From: Rhodobacter viridis
GTDB lineage: Bacteria > Pseudomonadota > Alphaproteobacteria > Rhodobacterales > Rhodobacteraceae
Length of the DNA stretch: 64,000 bases
Reading direction: 5' to 3'
Assembly: GCF_003217355.1 (NCBI RefSeq)
Contig: NZ_QJTK01000004.1
Span: 1-64,000 of the forward strand
Part shown: positions 1 to 8,134 of the stretch, in pieces
Layout: every line of letters starts with the position of its first letter
Numbering within the stretch: the first letter of the stretch is position 1
The notes under the pieces: generated by a model
What the model was told of the DNA's origin: nothing
The model's database searches: none
Seen by the model: the letters and a program-made list of their open reading frames with translations, nothing else
Made by a program: the position numbers and the translations under genes

Positions 1-49
1 AATGGGCGATCAGCTTCGCGCAACTGAACGGCTGCGCAGATCGCCCATT
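1..49. repeat. 11-bp perfect inverted repeat at the window edge
   Basis: Bases 1-11 (aatgggcgatc) are the exact reverse complement of bases 39-49 (gatcgcccatt), separated by 27 bases. The left arm touches the window edge, so the repeat may be longer. It could be a transcript hairpin or a trace of a mobile-element end. I see no convincing gene between 1 and 266. Confidence 0.4.
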
Positions 50-266
50 GCTCCGTCGGCGCAACCGCGCCAAATTCAGCAAAGGACTCTGGTTTCAGCC
101 GGATGAACATCGGGGGTCACAGCACTTGGTCTGGTGGGATGTTCGTACAGCGAAGACGCTGCCAATACCGCCCCCCTTTGTCATTGCGCTCGGGTGCGCA
201 TGAACTGGTGTATGGTCGTCTCGATCGTCTGGGTATTCCCGAATGAGATCTGCCGGATCCTGCAAA

Positions 267-531
267 ATGTCATTCTCGACCGGCGGGCTGTTCGTGAACG
301 AGAGTACTGTGGCCGCACGATTTGATTGGGCGGGAAAACCATGGCAGGCCACTGTCGCAAAGGCAATCGCCAAGGGGGCGATTGGCTCTTTCCAAGATTG
401 CTTCGAACCGCAGAACCCTGCGCGAAATCGCGAACCGGGTGGTTGGCCTGACGGAAGATGAACGCAGGTTTCTTTTCGAGGAGGCTGACCTGTCCGAACA
501 CGAAGCCCTGGTGCCTGTCGTGGCTTCAGAG
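267..531 (+). pseudogene. Frameshifted BrxA-like (DUF1819) remnant
   Basis: An ATG at 267 opens a frame reading SFSTGGLFVNES followed by a Trp-containing helical stretch to about base 385. The similarity then continues one frame over as LSKIASNRRTLREIANRVV, then LTEDERRFLFEE up to about 530. Joined across the frame change near 380-392, this resembles the N-terminal half of BrxA (DUF1819), a small protein of BREX phage-defence systems: an SF.GGL..ES start, a W, a basic REI..R helix and an L.E.. segment. The C-terminal half is missing, and the methyltransferase begins about 95 bases later. I conclude it is a truncated, frameshifted remnant. The family assignment rests on remembered family features, not a search. 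Confidence 0.5.
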
Positions 532-624
532 ACCTTCCAGAATACCGAGCGTCATTTCTTGTTGCCGCTTCAAATCGACCGATCAAGACCGTATCATGCC
601 CGAAACTGGTTACGGAGATCGGGC

Positions 625-1572
625 ATGCAGTCGGTTGAGCTTTGTGCGGGGGCGGGCGGGCAGGCCTTGGGGCTTGAGCGCGCCGGTTTTGCGCATGATG
701 CTCTGGTCGAGATCGATGCACATGCGTGCCAGACGCTGCGCCTCAATCGACCGGCTTGGGATGTGCGCGAGGGGGATCTTCGCACCTTTGACGGGCGACC
801 CTTCGCCGGGGTTGAGCTGTTGGCGGGCGGTGTCCCTTGTCCGCCCTTCTCCGTGGCGGGAAAGCAGCTTGGAAAGGATGACGAACGCGACCTCTTCCCC
901 GAGGCGCTGAGATTGGTCGACGAGATCCGCCCCCGGGCGGTCATGCTGGAAAACGTGCGCGGTTTTCTGGATGCTGTTTTCGCTGACTATCGTCAGTCGC
1001 TGAAAGCGAAACTCACGAAGATGGGCTATGTTGCGGACTGGAGACTGCTGAACGCCTCTCATTTCGGTGTCCCGCAGCTTCGGCCGCGCGTGGTGATCGT
1101 CGCCGTGAAGAAGGAGATCGCCGATCAGTTCGCTTGGCCCGAGGAGAGGCACCATAACCCGCTGACGGTGGGCGAGGTGCTTGAGGATCTGATGGCGGCC
1201 AAAGGCTGGCAGGGCGCGCGCTCTTGGGCCAAGCGGGCCGATGAAATCGCGCCGACAATCGTTGGCGGATCGAAGAAGCATGGCGGACCCGACCTTGGCC
1301 CCACCCGCGCGCGGGCCGCCTGGGCAACCCTTGGCGTCAACGGCAAGACCCTCGCGGAAGAAGCCCCGGAAAAGGGCTTCGTCGGCATGCCGCGTTTGAC
1401 GATCCGGATGGTGGCGCGTCTGCAAGGCTTTCCCGACGACTGGCAGTTCCACGGCCGCAAGACACATGCCTATCGTCAGGTGGGCAACGCATTTCCGCCA
1501 CCGGTGGCAGAGGCCGTCGGACACCAGATCGCGGCGGCCATCCGATCCAAGCGCATCCACGCTGTCGCATGA
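625..1572 (+). CDS. DNA (cytosine-5-)-methyltransferase of a type II R-M system
   Basis: This 315-residue C5-cytosine methyltransferase would protect host DNA from the endonuclease encoded next. The family motifs occur in order: the SAM-binding motif VELCAGAGG at residues 4-12, the catalytic PCPPFS loop with Cys72, ENVRGF with Glu109, a QLRPR motif VIII, a variable recognition region, RLQGFPDDW, and QVGNAFPP as motif X. The frame stays open upstream to a TTG at 322, but ATG 625 has a good ribosome-binding site (GGAG, 8 bases upstream) and places motif I at the N-terminus as usual. The upstream part instead resembles decayed BrxA. The stop overlaps the next start (ATGA at 1569-1572), so the pair is probably translationally coupled. 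The target sequence cannot be read from the protein; the partner suggests a GCCGGC-like site. Confidence 0.9.
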   Translation: MQSVELCAGAGGQALGLERAGFAHDALVEIDAHACQTLRLNRPAWDVREGDLRTFDGRPFAGVELLAGGVPCPPFSVAGKQLGKDDERDLFPEALRLVDEIRPRAVMLENVRGFLDAVFADYRQSLKAKLTKMGYVADWRLLNASHFGVPQLRPRVVIVAVKKEIADQFAWPEERHHNPLTVGEVLEDLMAAKGWQGARSWAKRADEIAPTIVGGSKKHGGPDLGPTRARAAWATLGVNGKTLAEEAPEKGFVGMPRLTIRMVARLQGFPDDWQFHGRKTHAYRQVGNAFPPPVAEAVGHQIAAAIRSKRIHAVA

Positions 1573-2462
1573 AATCACCGCCTGGCAGCGCAATTGTTCC
1601 GGGCCATCCGCGGCATGGTGACCTTGTGCGCCTTGCGAGCGAGGTTGAGCGGTTGCTCGGAGGTGCGGCCGCGATGGCCGACTGGTTCCCGGGCATGCTC
1701 CGAAAGGTCGTCGATGATGTCGTCGATACGGTCAATACGCGCCGCAGATCCTATGGGCAGCTTGAGAAGACCGAGAAAACCTATTTGGGAACCCGCGTCG
1801 AGATCCTGATGCGTGCCAGACTGCAGGTGCCAAAGGGGCAGCTGGACTTCATCATCGGCGATGAAGACGTGGACATGAAGTTCACGATCACCGGAAACTG
1901 GATGATCCCCCAGGAAGCGATCGGGCATGCCTGCCTGTTGGCGGCGCTCGACGAGAACAATTCCAGATGCTTTCTGGGCCTGTTTTATGCCGACCCGGAA
2001 AATCTCACAGGCGGGGTGAACAGGGACGGCAAAAAGAGCGTGTCAGCCCACGGGGCAACGCAGATCCTTTGGCTTTTGCGCGATCATCCGGTCGAGCCGA
2101 ATTTCTGGCGGACCCTGTCTTCGGATCTGGTCGCATCGATCTTCGCCGCTCCGACAGGGAATGACAGGATCGTAGAACTCTTCAGGGGTGTGACGGATCG
2201 CGTCATTTCGCGGCGGATCGTCGAGGAGACGGCGGCTCAAAAAGACTTCATGCGCAGAATACGCTCTGACGGCAGACACGGAAGTCGCAACCGACTTGCT
2301 GCGGAGGGTATCTTGCTGTTGAGCGGCACGTATGACTCTGCCCTAATTCGATCACTGGCGTTGCCGAATTGCGGATCAAGCGATTTTATCTCTCACAAAG
2401 TCGCGCCAGAAGAAGTGGCTCTCTGCACGGCCCACGGATGGATGGTCAAAGTACATCCGTAA
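1569..2462 (+). CDS. NaeI-family type II restriction endonuclease
   Basis: A 297-residue protein resembling NaeI, a type IIE enzyme of about 317 residues that cuts GCCGGC and must bind two sites. The N-terminal half has TYLGTRVEIL (Glu78), then LDF (Asp93), then EDVDMKF (Asp102, Lys104), followed by WMIPQEAIGH. The Asp-to-Asp spacing of 9 and the Asp-x-Lys pair match the NaeI active site as I recall it (Glu70, Asp86, Asp95, Lys97). The C-terminal part (about 170-297) corresponds to the effector-DNA (Topo-like) domain. It overlaps the methyltransferase by 4 bases. A second ATG at residue 36 (MADWF) is a possible internal start. The frame and active site look intact. The family is fairly sure; the cleavage site is inferred. 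Confidence 0.8.
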   Translation: MKSPPGSAIVPGHPRHGDLVRLASEVERLLGGAAAMADWFPGMLRKVVDDVVDTVNTRRRSYGQLEKTEKTYLGTRVEILMRARLQVPKGQLDFIIGDEDVDMKFTITGNWMIPQEAIGHACLLAALDENNSRCFLGLFYADPENLTGGVNRDGKKSVSAHGATQILWLLRDHPVEPNFWRTLSSDLVASIFAAPTGNDRIVELFRGVTDRVISRRIVEETAAQKDFMRRIRSDGRHGSRNRLAAEGILLLSGTYDSALIRSLALPNCGSSDFISHKVAPEEVALCTAHGWMVKVHP

Positions 2463-2854
2463 ATAAGCCGGGGCGCAAATGTGAACCAGCGGAAAGTATA
2501 TCCCGGTGGCGGCTCGGGCCACTCTGGAACACCTATCGGTCGCGTAACGCGTCAGGCGGATTGTTGAAGATGTCCCGGTGAGCGGTCACGATCGTCTTGT
2601 TTTAGGTTTCGAGTGCCGTGCGGGCAGGACTTTCCAAAACCAGATAGGCCCTTCTGCACACCGGCGCACAGAGAACGCCGATGCGATTGGCGGAGGCGTT
2701 TTCATCTCCGTCCGTCGCGATCATCACCGCGAGAGCCCCGTGATCAGGAGGGGCAAACGCCCGATCGCAAGATCTTTGCGCTGACAAAGGTACCGTGCAG
2801 CTTGGGCACGACAAGACACCCAAGCTGCAGCGGCGCTGACACCTGTGGTCGGGC
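2463..2854. other. Intergenic stretch between the R-M system and the reductase
   Basis: About 390 bases without a gene I can support. Short open frames exist on both strands (for example 2602-2901 minus) but show no recognisable family and have no ribosome-binding site. The right part contains the hairpin listed separately. Confidence 0.5.
2796..2829 (-). terminator. Probable terminator hairpin of the OYE-family reductase gene
   Basis: An 11-bp perfect stem (tgcagcttggg / cccaagctgca) encloses a 12-base loop, about 25 bases past the stop of the minus-strand reductase. No U-tract follows on the minus strand, so factor-independent termination is uncertain. Confidence 0.45.
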
Positions 2855-3919
2855 TCAGCCCTGTGGCACCAGTCGCGGGTAATCGGTGTATCCCCGCGCA
2901 TCGCCGCCGAAATAGGTGCTGCGATCGGGCGGCGTCATCGGCGCGCCCGTTTGCAGCCGCTCGACGAAATCGGGGTTTGCCAGCACGAATTGGCCATAGG
3001 ATTCGATCTCGGCCAGACCCGAGGCCACATCCTGCCCGATCGCCTCGCGCGGACGGCCCGGACGGTTGAGCACCAGCGCCCCCCGCCAAAGCGCGCGGAT
3101 CTCGGCCAGAAGCGCCTCGTTGCCCAGATGCATCAGATGCAGATAGGCCAGCCCCAGCCGGTCAAGCTCTGCCACCAGATGGCGATAGAGTGCCGGGCCC
3201 TCGGCGCCCTCGTCCAGCCCGCCCAGCGTCGCGCCGGGCGAGAGCCGCAGCGCGGTGCGCTCGGCCCCGATCTCGGCGGCGACGGCCCGCGTCACCTCGA
3301 GCGCGAAACGGGCGCGGTTTTCAAGACTGCCGCCCCAGCCGTCGCGGCGCAGGTTCGCATTCGGGGCCAGAAACTGCTGGATCAGATAACCGTTCGCGCC
3401 GTGAATCTCGACCCCGTCGGCGCCGGCCTCGATCGCACGCGCGGCAGAGGCGCGGAAATCGGCGATGGTGCGGGCGATGTCGGCCTCGGTCATCTCGCGC
3501 GGCACCGGGATCGGCTGCATCCCCGTCGCGGTGAACATCTGCTCGGCCGGGGCGATGGCCGAGGGGGCAAGCGCCTGCGCCCCGCCCACATTCGCCGGAT
3601 GCGACATCCGCCCGACATGCATCAGCTGGATGAAAAATGCCGCGCCCTCGGCCTTCACCGCCGCGGTGATGGCACGCCAGCCCGCCACCTGCGCGGCGGT
3701 GATCAGACCCGGGGTGAAGATGTAGCCCTGACCCTCGGCCGAGGGCTGGGTGCCTTCGGAAATCAACAGGCCAAGCCCGGCGCGCTGCGCGTAATAGCGG
3801 GCCGCCAGGGGCGAGGGCGTGCCATCAACCCCGGCGCGCGAGCGGGTCATCGGCGCCATGGCAAGGCGGTTTTTCAGCGTGATCCCGCCCAGCGAGATCG
3901 GGGTCCAGAGGTCGGTCAT
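2855..3919 (-). CDS. Old yellow enzyme family ene-reductase (NemA-like)
   Basis: A 354-residue FMN-dependent TIM-barrel flavoprotein that reduces activated C=C bonds, nitro compounds or N-ethylmaleimide with NAD(P)H. It starts with the typical LWTPISLGGITLKNR and MAPMTRSRA. Near residues 175-205 it has the catalytic HGANGYLIQQF, with the His/Asn pair, then GGSLENRARF, and it ends near YTDYPRL as NemA-type enzymes do. It is divergently transcribed from the LysR gene 100 bases away, the usual arrangement for a regulator and its target, so it is probably induced by an electrophile through that regulator. Codon use is GC-rich like the core genome, unlike the istB stub and AT-rich tract nearby. 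The natural substrate is unknown. Confidence 0.88.
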   Translation of the reverse strand: MTDLWTPISLGGITLKNRLAMAPMTRSRAGVDGTPSPLAARYYAQRAGLGLLISEGTQPSAEGQGYIFTPGLITAAQVAGWRAITAAVKAEGAAFFIQLMHVGRMSHPANVGGAQALAPSAIAPAEQMFTATGMQPIPVPREMTEADIARTIADFRASAARAIEAGADGVEIHGANGYLIQQFLAPNANLRRDGWGGSLENRARFALEVTRAVAAEIGAERTALRLSPGATLGGLDEGAEGPALYRHLVAELDRLGLAYLHLMHLGNEALLAEIRALWRGALVLNRPGRPREAIGQDVASGLAEIESYGQFVLANPDFVERLQTGAPMTPPDRSTYFGGDARGYTDYPRLVPQG

Positions 3920-4020
3920 GGCGCAATCCTTTCGATGATCGGCTTGGCACTGGACTTAGCGTCTCATTGCAGCAAGGATAAGCCGGGCAAATGGAACGGT
4001 TCGGTCCGAATATGGAACAG

Positions 4021-4893
4021 ATGACGCTTGAGGCCCTGACGCATTTTGCCGCCATCGCGCGGCATGGGGGCTTGAGTGCGGCGGCGCGCGCGACGGGGGT
4101 GCCAAAGGCGACACTGTCGCGGCATCTGCGCGCGCTCGAACACGATCTTGGCGCCGATCTTGTCTTGCGCGGCCCGCGGGCGCTGCGCCTGACCGAGGAA
4201 GGCCGCGCGCTTTACGAGCGCACGGCGCCGCATCTGGCGGCCCTTCTGGCGGCGGGGGCAGAGCTGCGCGGAGGCCGGGGGGCGGTGCGCGGGGTCTTGC
4301 GGATCTCGGTTCCGGCGCTGCTGGCGCGGTTCGGGATCGCCGCCTTCGCCACCGATTTCCTGCGCCATCACCCCGAGGTGACGCTGGAGATCGACGTCGA
4401 TGACCGGTTCGTCGATCCGCTGCGCGACGGCTATGATCTGGTGATCCGGGCCAATCCTGGGCCCGAGTCCGAGCTTGTCGGGCGGCTTTTCCTGCGCACG
4501 CGCGGGATCGTCGCGGCGGTGCCGGACCTGCCGCTGCCTGAGGCGCCCGAAGCCGAGGTGCCCGCTGTCGTGCTCTCCTCCCGGCCCGCTTCGGAGATCT
4601 GGACGCTGCTCTTTGAGGGGGAGGAACGGCGCCTGCGTCCCCGCCCGGTGGTGCGATCCTCGTCGATGCTGCTCGTCCACGAGGCGGTGCTGGCAGGCGC
4701 GGGCGCGGGCATCCTGCCCTTGTCGCTGGTAGCCCAAGATCTGGAGGCAGGTCGGCTGGTGTCCTGGGGGCAGATCGGCGAGGCCGCTATCGGCGCCTGG
4801 GTGCTGCATCCGCCCGGCCATCTGGTCCGCCCGGCGGTGCGCGCCTTCGTCGAGGAAATGACCCGGTTTTTCCGGGCCGATACCGCAGAATGA
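4021..4893 (+). CDS. LysR-family transcriptional regulator
   Basis: A 290-residue regulator with an N-terminal winged helix-turn-helix ([20 protein letters not shown], then [14 protein letters not shown]) followed by a LysR effector-binding domain. In-frame ATGs lie at 3991, 4012 and 4021. I chose 4021 because MTLEAL matches the family's usual start and GGA lies a few bases upstream. It is divergent from the ene-reductase, so it probably controls that gene and itself from the shared 100-base intergenic region. In subfamily it resembles regulators of NemA-like or quinone-responsive genes; the inducer is unknown. Confidence 0.85.
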   Translation: MTLEALTHFAAIARHGGLSAAARATGVPKATLSRHLRALEHDLGADLVLRGPRALRLTEEGRALYERTAPHLAALLAAGAELRGGRGAVRGVLRISVPALLARFGIAAFATDFLRHHPEVTLEIDVDDRFVDPLRDGYDLVIRANPGPESELVGRLFLRTRGIVAAVPDLPLPEAPEAEVPAVVLSSRPASEIWTLLFEGEERRLRPRPVVRSSSMLLVHEAVLAGAGAGILPLSLVAQDLEAGRLVSWGQIGEAAIGAWVLHPPGHLVRPAVRAFVEEMTRFFRADTAE

Positions 4894-5146
4894 TCGCTCA
4901 GCGTTCTGGAAACCCGCTCTGACGGATCGGCCGACCTCACCTGCTCGAAAGCCGGGAACCTTTGCCCAAAGGCGAGCACGCCTTTTCTGCGGTTCGTGGC
5001 ATGACGCTTTTCTTGAAGGTATCTCGGCGAACCTCAGCGCGACGGTCGCCGCAGGGTGGCGGAAATCCACGTCGAACACCCTCAAGGCAGGGGACATCGC
5101 GCTTGGTCCAAACGCTCCGACCCGCCCGGCGTTCGCGGCCCATACG

Positions 5147-5281
5147 GTCTTCGGCGATGCCAAGATTACCACCGCATTGCTCCACCGCCTGACCCACCGC
5201 TGTCACATCCCTGAAACCGGAAACGACAGCTTCCGCTTCAAGGCGTGCTCAGCCGCCGCAACCCGCAAAAAGAAGGAGTGA
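5147..5281 (+). pseudogene. 3' remnant of an IS21-family istB (transposition ATPase) gene
   Basis: 44 codons before a TGA read [20 protein letters not shown], then [12 protein letters not shown] and ATRKKKE. This is the usual C-terminus of IS21 IstB helper ATPases (a VFGD....ALLDRLTHH.HI pattern followed by D/S-x-R-x-K). The upstream ATPase domain and istA are absent, so only an insertion-sequence scar remains. It marks the accessory nature of this region. Confidence 0.7.
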
Positions 5282-5727
5282 AACCCACCCTTGCCCCACG
5301 ACTGACGAAAAATCCATAATCAGGGGTGGCTCAATTCTCGATGGAAAGCCCGGCTCAGTTCTGGGTGAAAATAAATACTGCGGCTTCTCGAAGTGCCGCG
5401 AAACGAGGCTTGAACGAAGACCGCACTCGCTCACTCGCCATCAAGGCCAAAATCCTCTTACATTACGGGCGGCAACCAAAGAAGCGGCCCGCGAAGCTGG
5501 AGATCAATTGTGAACGCCTGATATAAGTTTTGTCTTTCTTTTTGATATAGGTGGAGCTTTTTCTTTTTTCTCCTATTTATTTTCAAGGCCACTTCAACTA
5601 TTTTCTGATTTCCCTTTCCCTTTCCCTTTCCCTTTCTCGTTCACGATCTGTGCCATTTCTCTCTTTCCGATCTTTTCCTCCTCTCCTCTCTACTCCCCCT
5701 TCTTCATCAACCACGCCATAAAACCTG
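5282..5727. other. AT-rich, pyrimidine-rich stretch without a recognisable gene
   Basis: About 445 bases between the istB scar and the 3' end of the recombinase. The part from about 5525 to 5720 is far richer in A/T and in C/T runs on the plus strand than any other stretch of this window, and holds the TTTCCC repeats listed separately. A 66-codon open frame at 5326-5526 has no family features and is probably chance. Confidence 0.6.
5609..5638. repeat. Tandem TTTCCC hexamer repeat
   Basis: Four perfect TTTCCC units (5609-5632) are followed by one imperfect unit (TTTCTC). They sit inside the pyrimidine-rich tract. They are too short and too simple to be a CRISPR and are best described as a microsatellite. 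Confidence 0.85.
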
Positions 5728-7779
5728 CTAAAATACCCGCGGCAGGAGTTTCACGGCTTCATAAAGGCGGCCAAGCGGCTTCTCGTCGCGGCGATAGTTG
5801 GCCTCGTTGGTGTCGGTCGCCACATGGCCCATCAGATCGCGACGATCGATGTCGGGCACCATCTGTGTGCGCCCATCGGCTTCGCGCAGGTTGATCAGCG
5901 TATCGTTGACATACCCGCGCAGGCTGTGCAGGCATAGGCCTTTCGGGGCGTCCGGAAGGCTCCGCTCAAGGCATTCGCGCCAGACATGATCAAGCGCATC
6001 GCCGAATTTCGGGTCATAACTCGGCCGCGCATCCGTGTCGCGCAAGACCGCGGCGCGTTTATTGGCGGGGATCGCCTCGGGGAAGAGGATTGGCGCGCCG
6101 CGGTTGCGCGCCTTTTCGACGAACTCCAGAAATCCCTCTTCGATCAGGTGCGGATGCAGGGGGATGCGCCGCTTGGAATGGCGATTCTTCAGGCCGCGCA
6201 GGTGGTTGGGGCGCACCGAGATGAACGGGATGCCGTTTTCCTCGCTCAGGTCGGTGGCCTGCAACCCTGCAATCTCGCTGCGGCGGGCGCCGGTGTAGAC
6301 AAGCAGCAGGTTGACCCAGAAATGGTGATCCTTGACCACCTTCTTGCCGGGCGTGTGGCGTCGGTATTCCGATTTGCACCCGGTCCAGAGCGGGTGGCTG
6401 AAGACCTTGCGGACCTGTTCGGCGGTGAAAACCGGGCGCTTCTCCGCCTCGGTGCGCTCTTCGGGCGGCAACAGATGCGCGGTTGCCGGGGCGAAGGCGG
6501 CGCCATGGCCCTCTTGCGCGGCGTAGCCGATGATCTCCTTCATCACCGTCACGTGACGCTTGATCGTTCCGCGCGACACGCCGATCGCGTCGCGGGGCAG
6601 GTTGCGACAGGTGTCGAGCAATTCGCGATAGGTCAGATCCTGTTGCGAAGGTGATTTCCAGTAATACTTTGGCAGGTTGTGCTCAATCTCCCGCCCGAAC
6701 AGGTCGAGGTGATGCTGCCGGATCTCGGTCACCCGCTGCACACCGGTCAGATAGATGAACAGCGTGACGGTCTTGAGCTTTTGCGTGCAGCTTTCGTCCT
6801 TGGCCCGCGACCGGCGGTTCATGCGCACGGTGGTGCCGAAGAGATCGGTGCCGAAAATCGCCTCGTTTTGGGGCGCGGAGGCGTGACCGTCGAATTGGCC
6901 GATTTCGGGCTGGTTTTCCGCCTGCTCTCTTTGCGCTTTGAGGGTCGTCGCCGTGAAGCGGCCTGTGATCAGCTCAACGCCCGGGGTGAGCGGGGCTACA
7001 GGATCGGGCGCGGGGCCGGAGGGGACGGGTATCGGCGCTGCGACAGGGGGCGCGGCGGCGACGGGGGGCGTCATCTGCGGAGGATGGTCAGGAATGGTCA
7101 CGGTGGGAAGCGCCGCGCCAAGCATGTCGTGCAAGAGCGCGATAGCGGCGCCGCGCGCGGTTTCGGCTCTGTGCAGGGGCACAGCTTCGACGGCCTCATG
7201 AGCCGCCGCGCGGGCCTCGACGGCGGCCCAGCGCAGCTGCAGCTTGTCGAAGGCGGTCAGATCGCGGTTTCCGAGAAGGGCGATGGCCCGGCGTTGGATA
7301 TCGTCATTGAAGGCCGGGCGCAGGAAATGCTGGAGATGGGCGTCGTACAGGCTCCGGGCGGTTTCGCTCTCTCCGGCCTCGAGCGCGTTCGATCTTTCGG
7401 TCGGCATTTCTTCGCGCAGGCCATCTTCGACCATCCCGCGCAACACCAGGGCCTCCAGCCGGTTCTTGCGGGCTTTCTCGGAGGTGAGCGAGCCGTCGAT
7501 GCGTTCATGCAGGCGCTGTTCACGAAGGCTGCCCAGATAGCTGAGCAATTCTGCATGAAAGAAGGCGGTGATGTCCGCGTCCGACAGGGGGCTATGGAGG
7601 GTGTCCGTCAGCATAAGGTCCATGTGCGCAGTGAGCTGCACGCATAATTTAAACGCTGTCCGGGCGTCTGTCGTCCCCAGCGAGACCATCACCGGTCGCA
7701 TTTTTGGGGAAAACCCCGGGACGCGACGACGAAAATAGAAGCGCCCTCGACGCTGGCAAAGATAGGGCGTGACCCTCAT
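5728..7779 (-). CDS. Tyrosine recombinase (integrase), 683 residues
   Basis: A site-specific recombinase whose N-terminus (YLCQRRGRFYFRRRVPG) resembles DUF6538-type integrase arms. A long middle region includes a Pro/Ala-rich linker near residues 235-270. The C-terminal catalytic domain has TGARRSEI (Arg I, about residue 500), SKRRIPLH (Lys), HSLR (His618, Arg621), LMGHV (His652) and a Tyr nucleophile at 662 in ANYRR. All catalytic residues are present, so it looks functional. Its start lies about 170 bases from the 3' end of tRNA-Gln, the typical place for an integrase that uses a tRNA as attachment site, and it is transcribed away from the tRNA. At 683 residues it is longer than phage integrases (about 400). 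Confidence 0.9.
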   Translation of the reverse strand: MRVTPYLCQRRGRFYFRRRVPGFSPKMRPVMVSLGTTDARTAFKLCVQLTAHMDLMLTDTLHSPLSDADITAFFHAELLSYLGSLREQRLHERIDGSLTSEKARKNRLEALVLRGMVEDGLREEMPTERSNALEAGESETARSLYDAHLQHFLRPAFNDDIQRRAIALLGNRDLTAFDKLQLRWAAVEARAAAHEAVEAVPLHRAETARGAAIALLHDMLGAALPTVTIPDHPPQMTPPVAAAPPVAAPIPVPSGPAPDPVAPLTPGVELITGRFTATTLKAQREQAENQPEIGQFDGHASAPQNEAIFGTDLFGTTVRMNRRSRAKDESCTQKLKTVTLFIYLTGVQRVTEIRQHHLDLFGREIEHNLPKYYWKSPSQQDLTYRELLDTCRNLPRDAIGVSRGTIKRHVTVMKEIIGYAAQEGHGAAFAPATAHLLPPEERTEAEKRPVFTAEQVRKVFSHPLWTGCKSEYRRHTPGKKVVKDHHFWVNLLLVYTGARRSEIAGLQATDLSEENGIPFISVRPNHLRGLKNRHSKRRIPLHPHLIEEGFLEFVEKARNRGAPILFPEAIPANKRAAVLRDTDARPSYDPKFGDALDHVWRECLERSLPDAPKGLCLHSLRGYVNDTLINLREADGRTQMVPDIDRRDLMGHVATDTNEANYRRDEKPLGRLYEAVKLLPRVF

Positions 7780-7849
7780 GACGACCTCTTCTCAAAGTCG
7801 CTGACGAGGTCCTGGCCGCTTCGGGTTCTAGAGGGATGCACGGGGTGTT

Positions 7850-7882
7850 TGTGTAACCCGGTGTGCAACCTCTTGTGTAACC
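7850..7882. repeat. Three TGTGYAACC direct repeats at 12-bp spacing
   Basis: tgtgtaacc (7850-7858), tgtgcaacc (7862-7870) and tgtgtaacc (7874-7882) start exactly 12 bases apart, between the recombinase start and tRNA-Gln. Regular spacing close to a helical turn suggests a protein-binding array: integrase arm sites, or an operator controlling the recombinase. Function is inferred from position only. Confidence 0.6.
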
Positions 7883-7946
7883 TGACCCCAGAATTCCCAA
7901 GCCGAATAGGCCAAGGTGTCTGTTTTTCAAGGCTGATCTGGAGGTT

Positions 7947-8021
7947 TGGCTGGGGTACTAGGATTCGAACCTAGGAATGGCGGTACCAAAAACCGCTGCC
8001 TTACCGCTTGGCGATACCCCA
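7947..8021 (-). tRNA. tRNA-Gln (anticodon TTG)
   Basis: Read on the minus strand, the acceptor TGGGGTA pairs with TACCCCA. The anticodon stem GCGGT/ACCGC encloses the loop TTTTGGT with anticodon TTG. The T-arm is CTAGG-TTCGAAT-CCTAG, and discriminator G plus CCA is encoded. The 3' end faces the recombinase gene, so it is the likely attachment site of the element to its left. Confidence 0.95.
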
Positions 8022-8134
8022 ACGCTGTGCGGCGGTGTTTAGCCAAGGGCGCGGGGGGGCGCAAGAGGAAAAATCGCGAAATCTGCGACGGAATTTTGCG
8101 GGGAAATCCGGCCGTCAGGGCGCGCGCCGGTCGT

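Noticed and set aside
134-325. 63-codon open frame at the left end
   Set aside because: It overlaps the BrxA-like frame in another phase, has no family features, and is probably chance.
5326-5526. 66-codon open frame after the istB scar
   Set aside because: No family, no clear ribosome-binding site, and it ends in the AT-rich tract.
5609-5638. TTTCCC repeats as a CRISPR array
   Set aside because: Units are 6 bases with no spacers; this is a microsatellite, and no cas gene is present.
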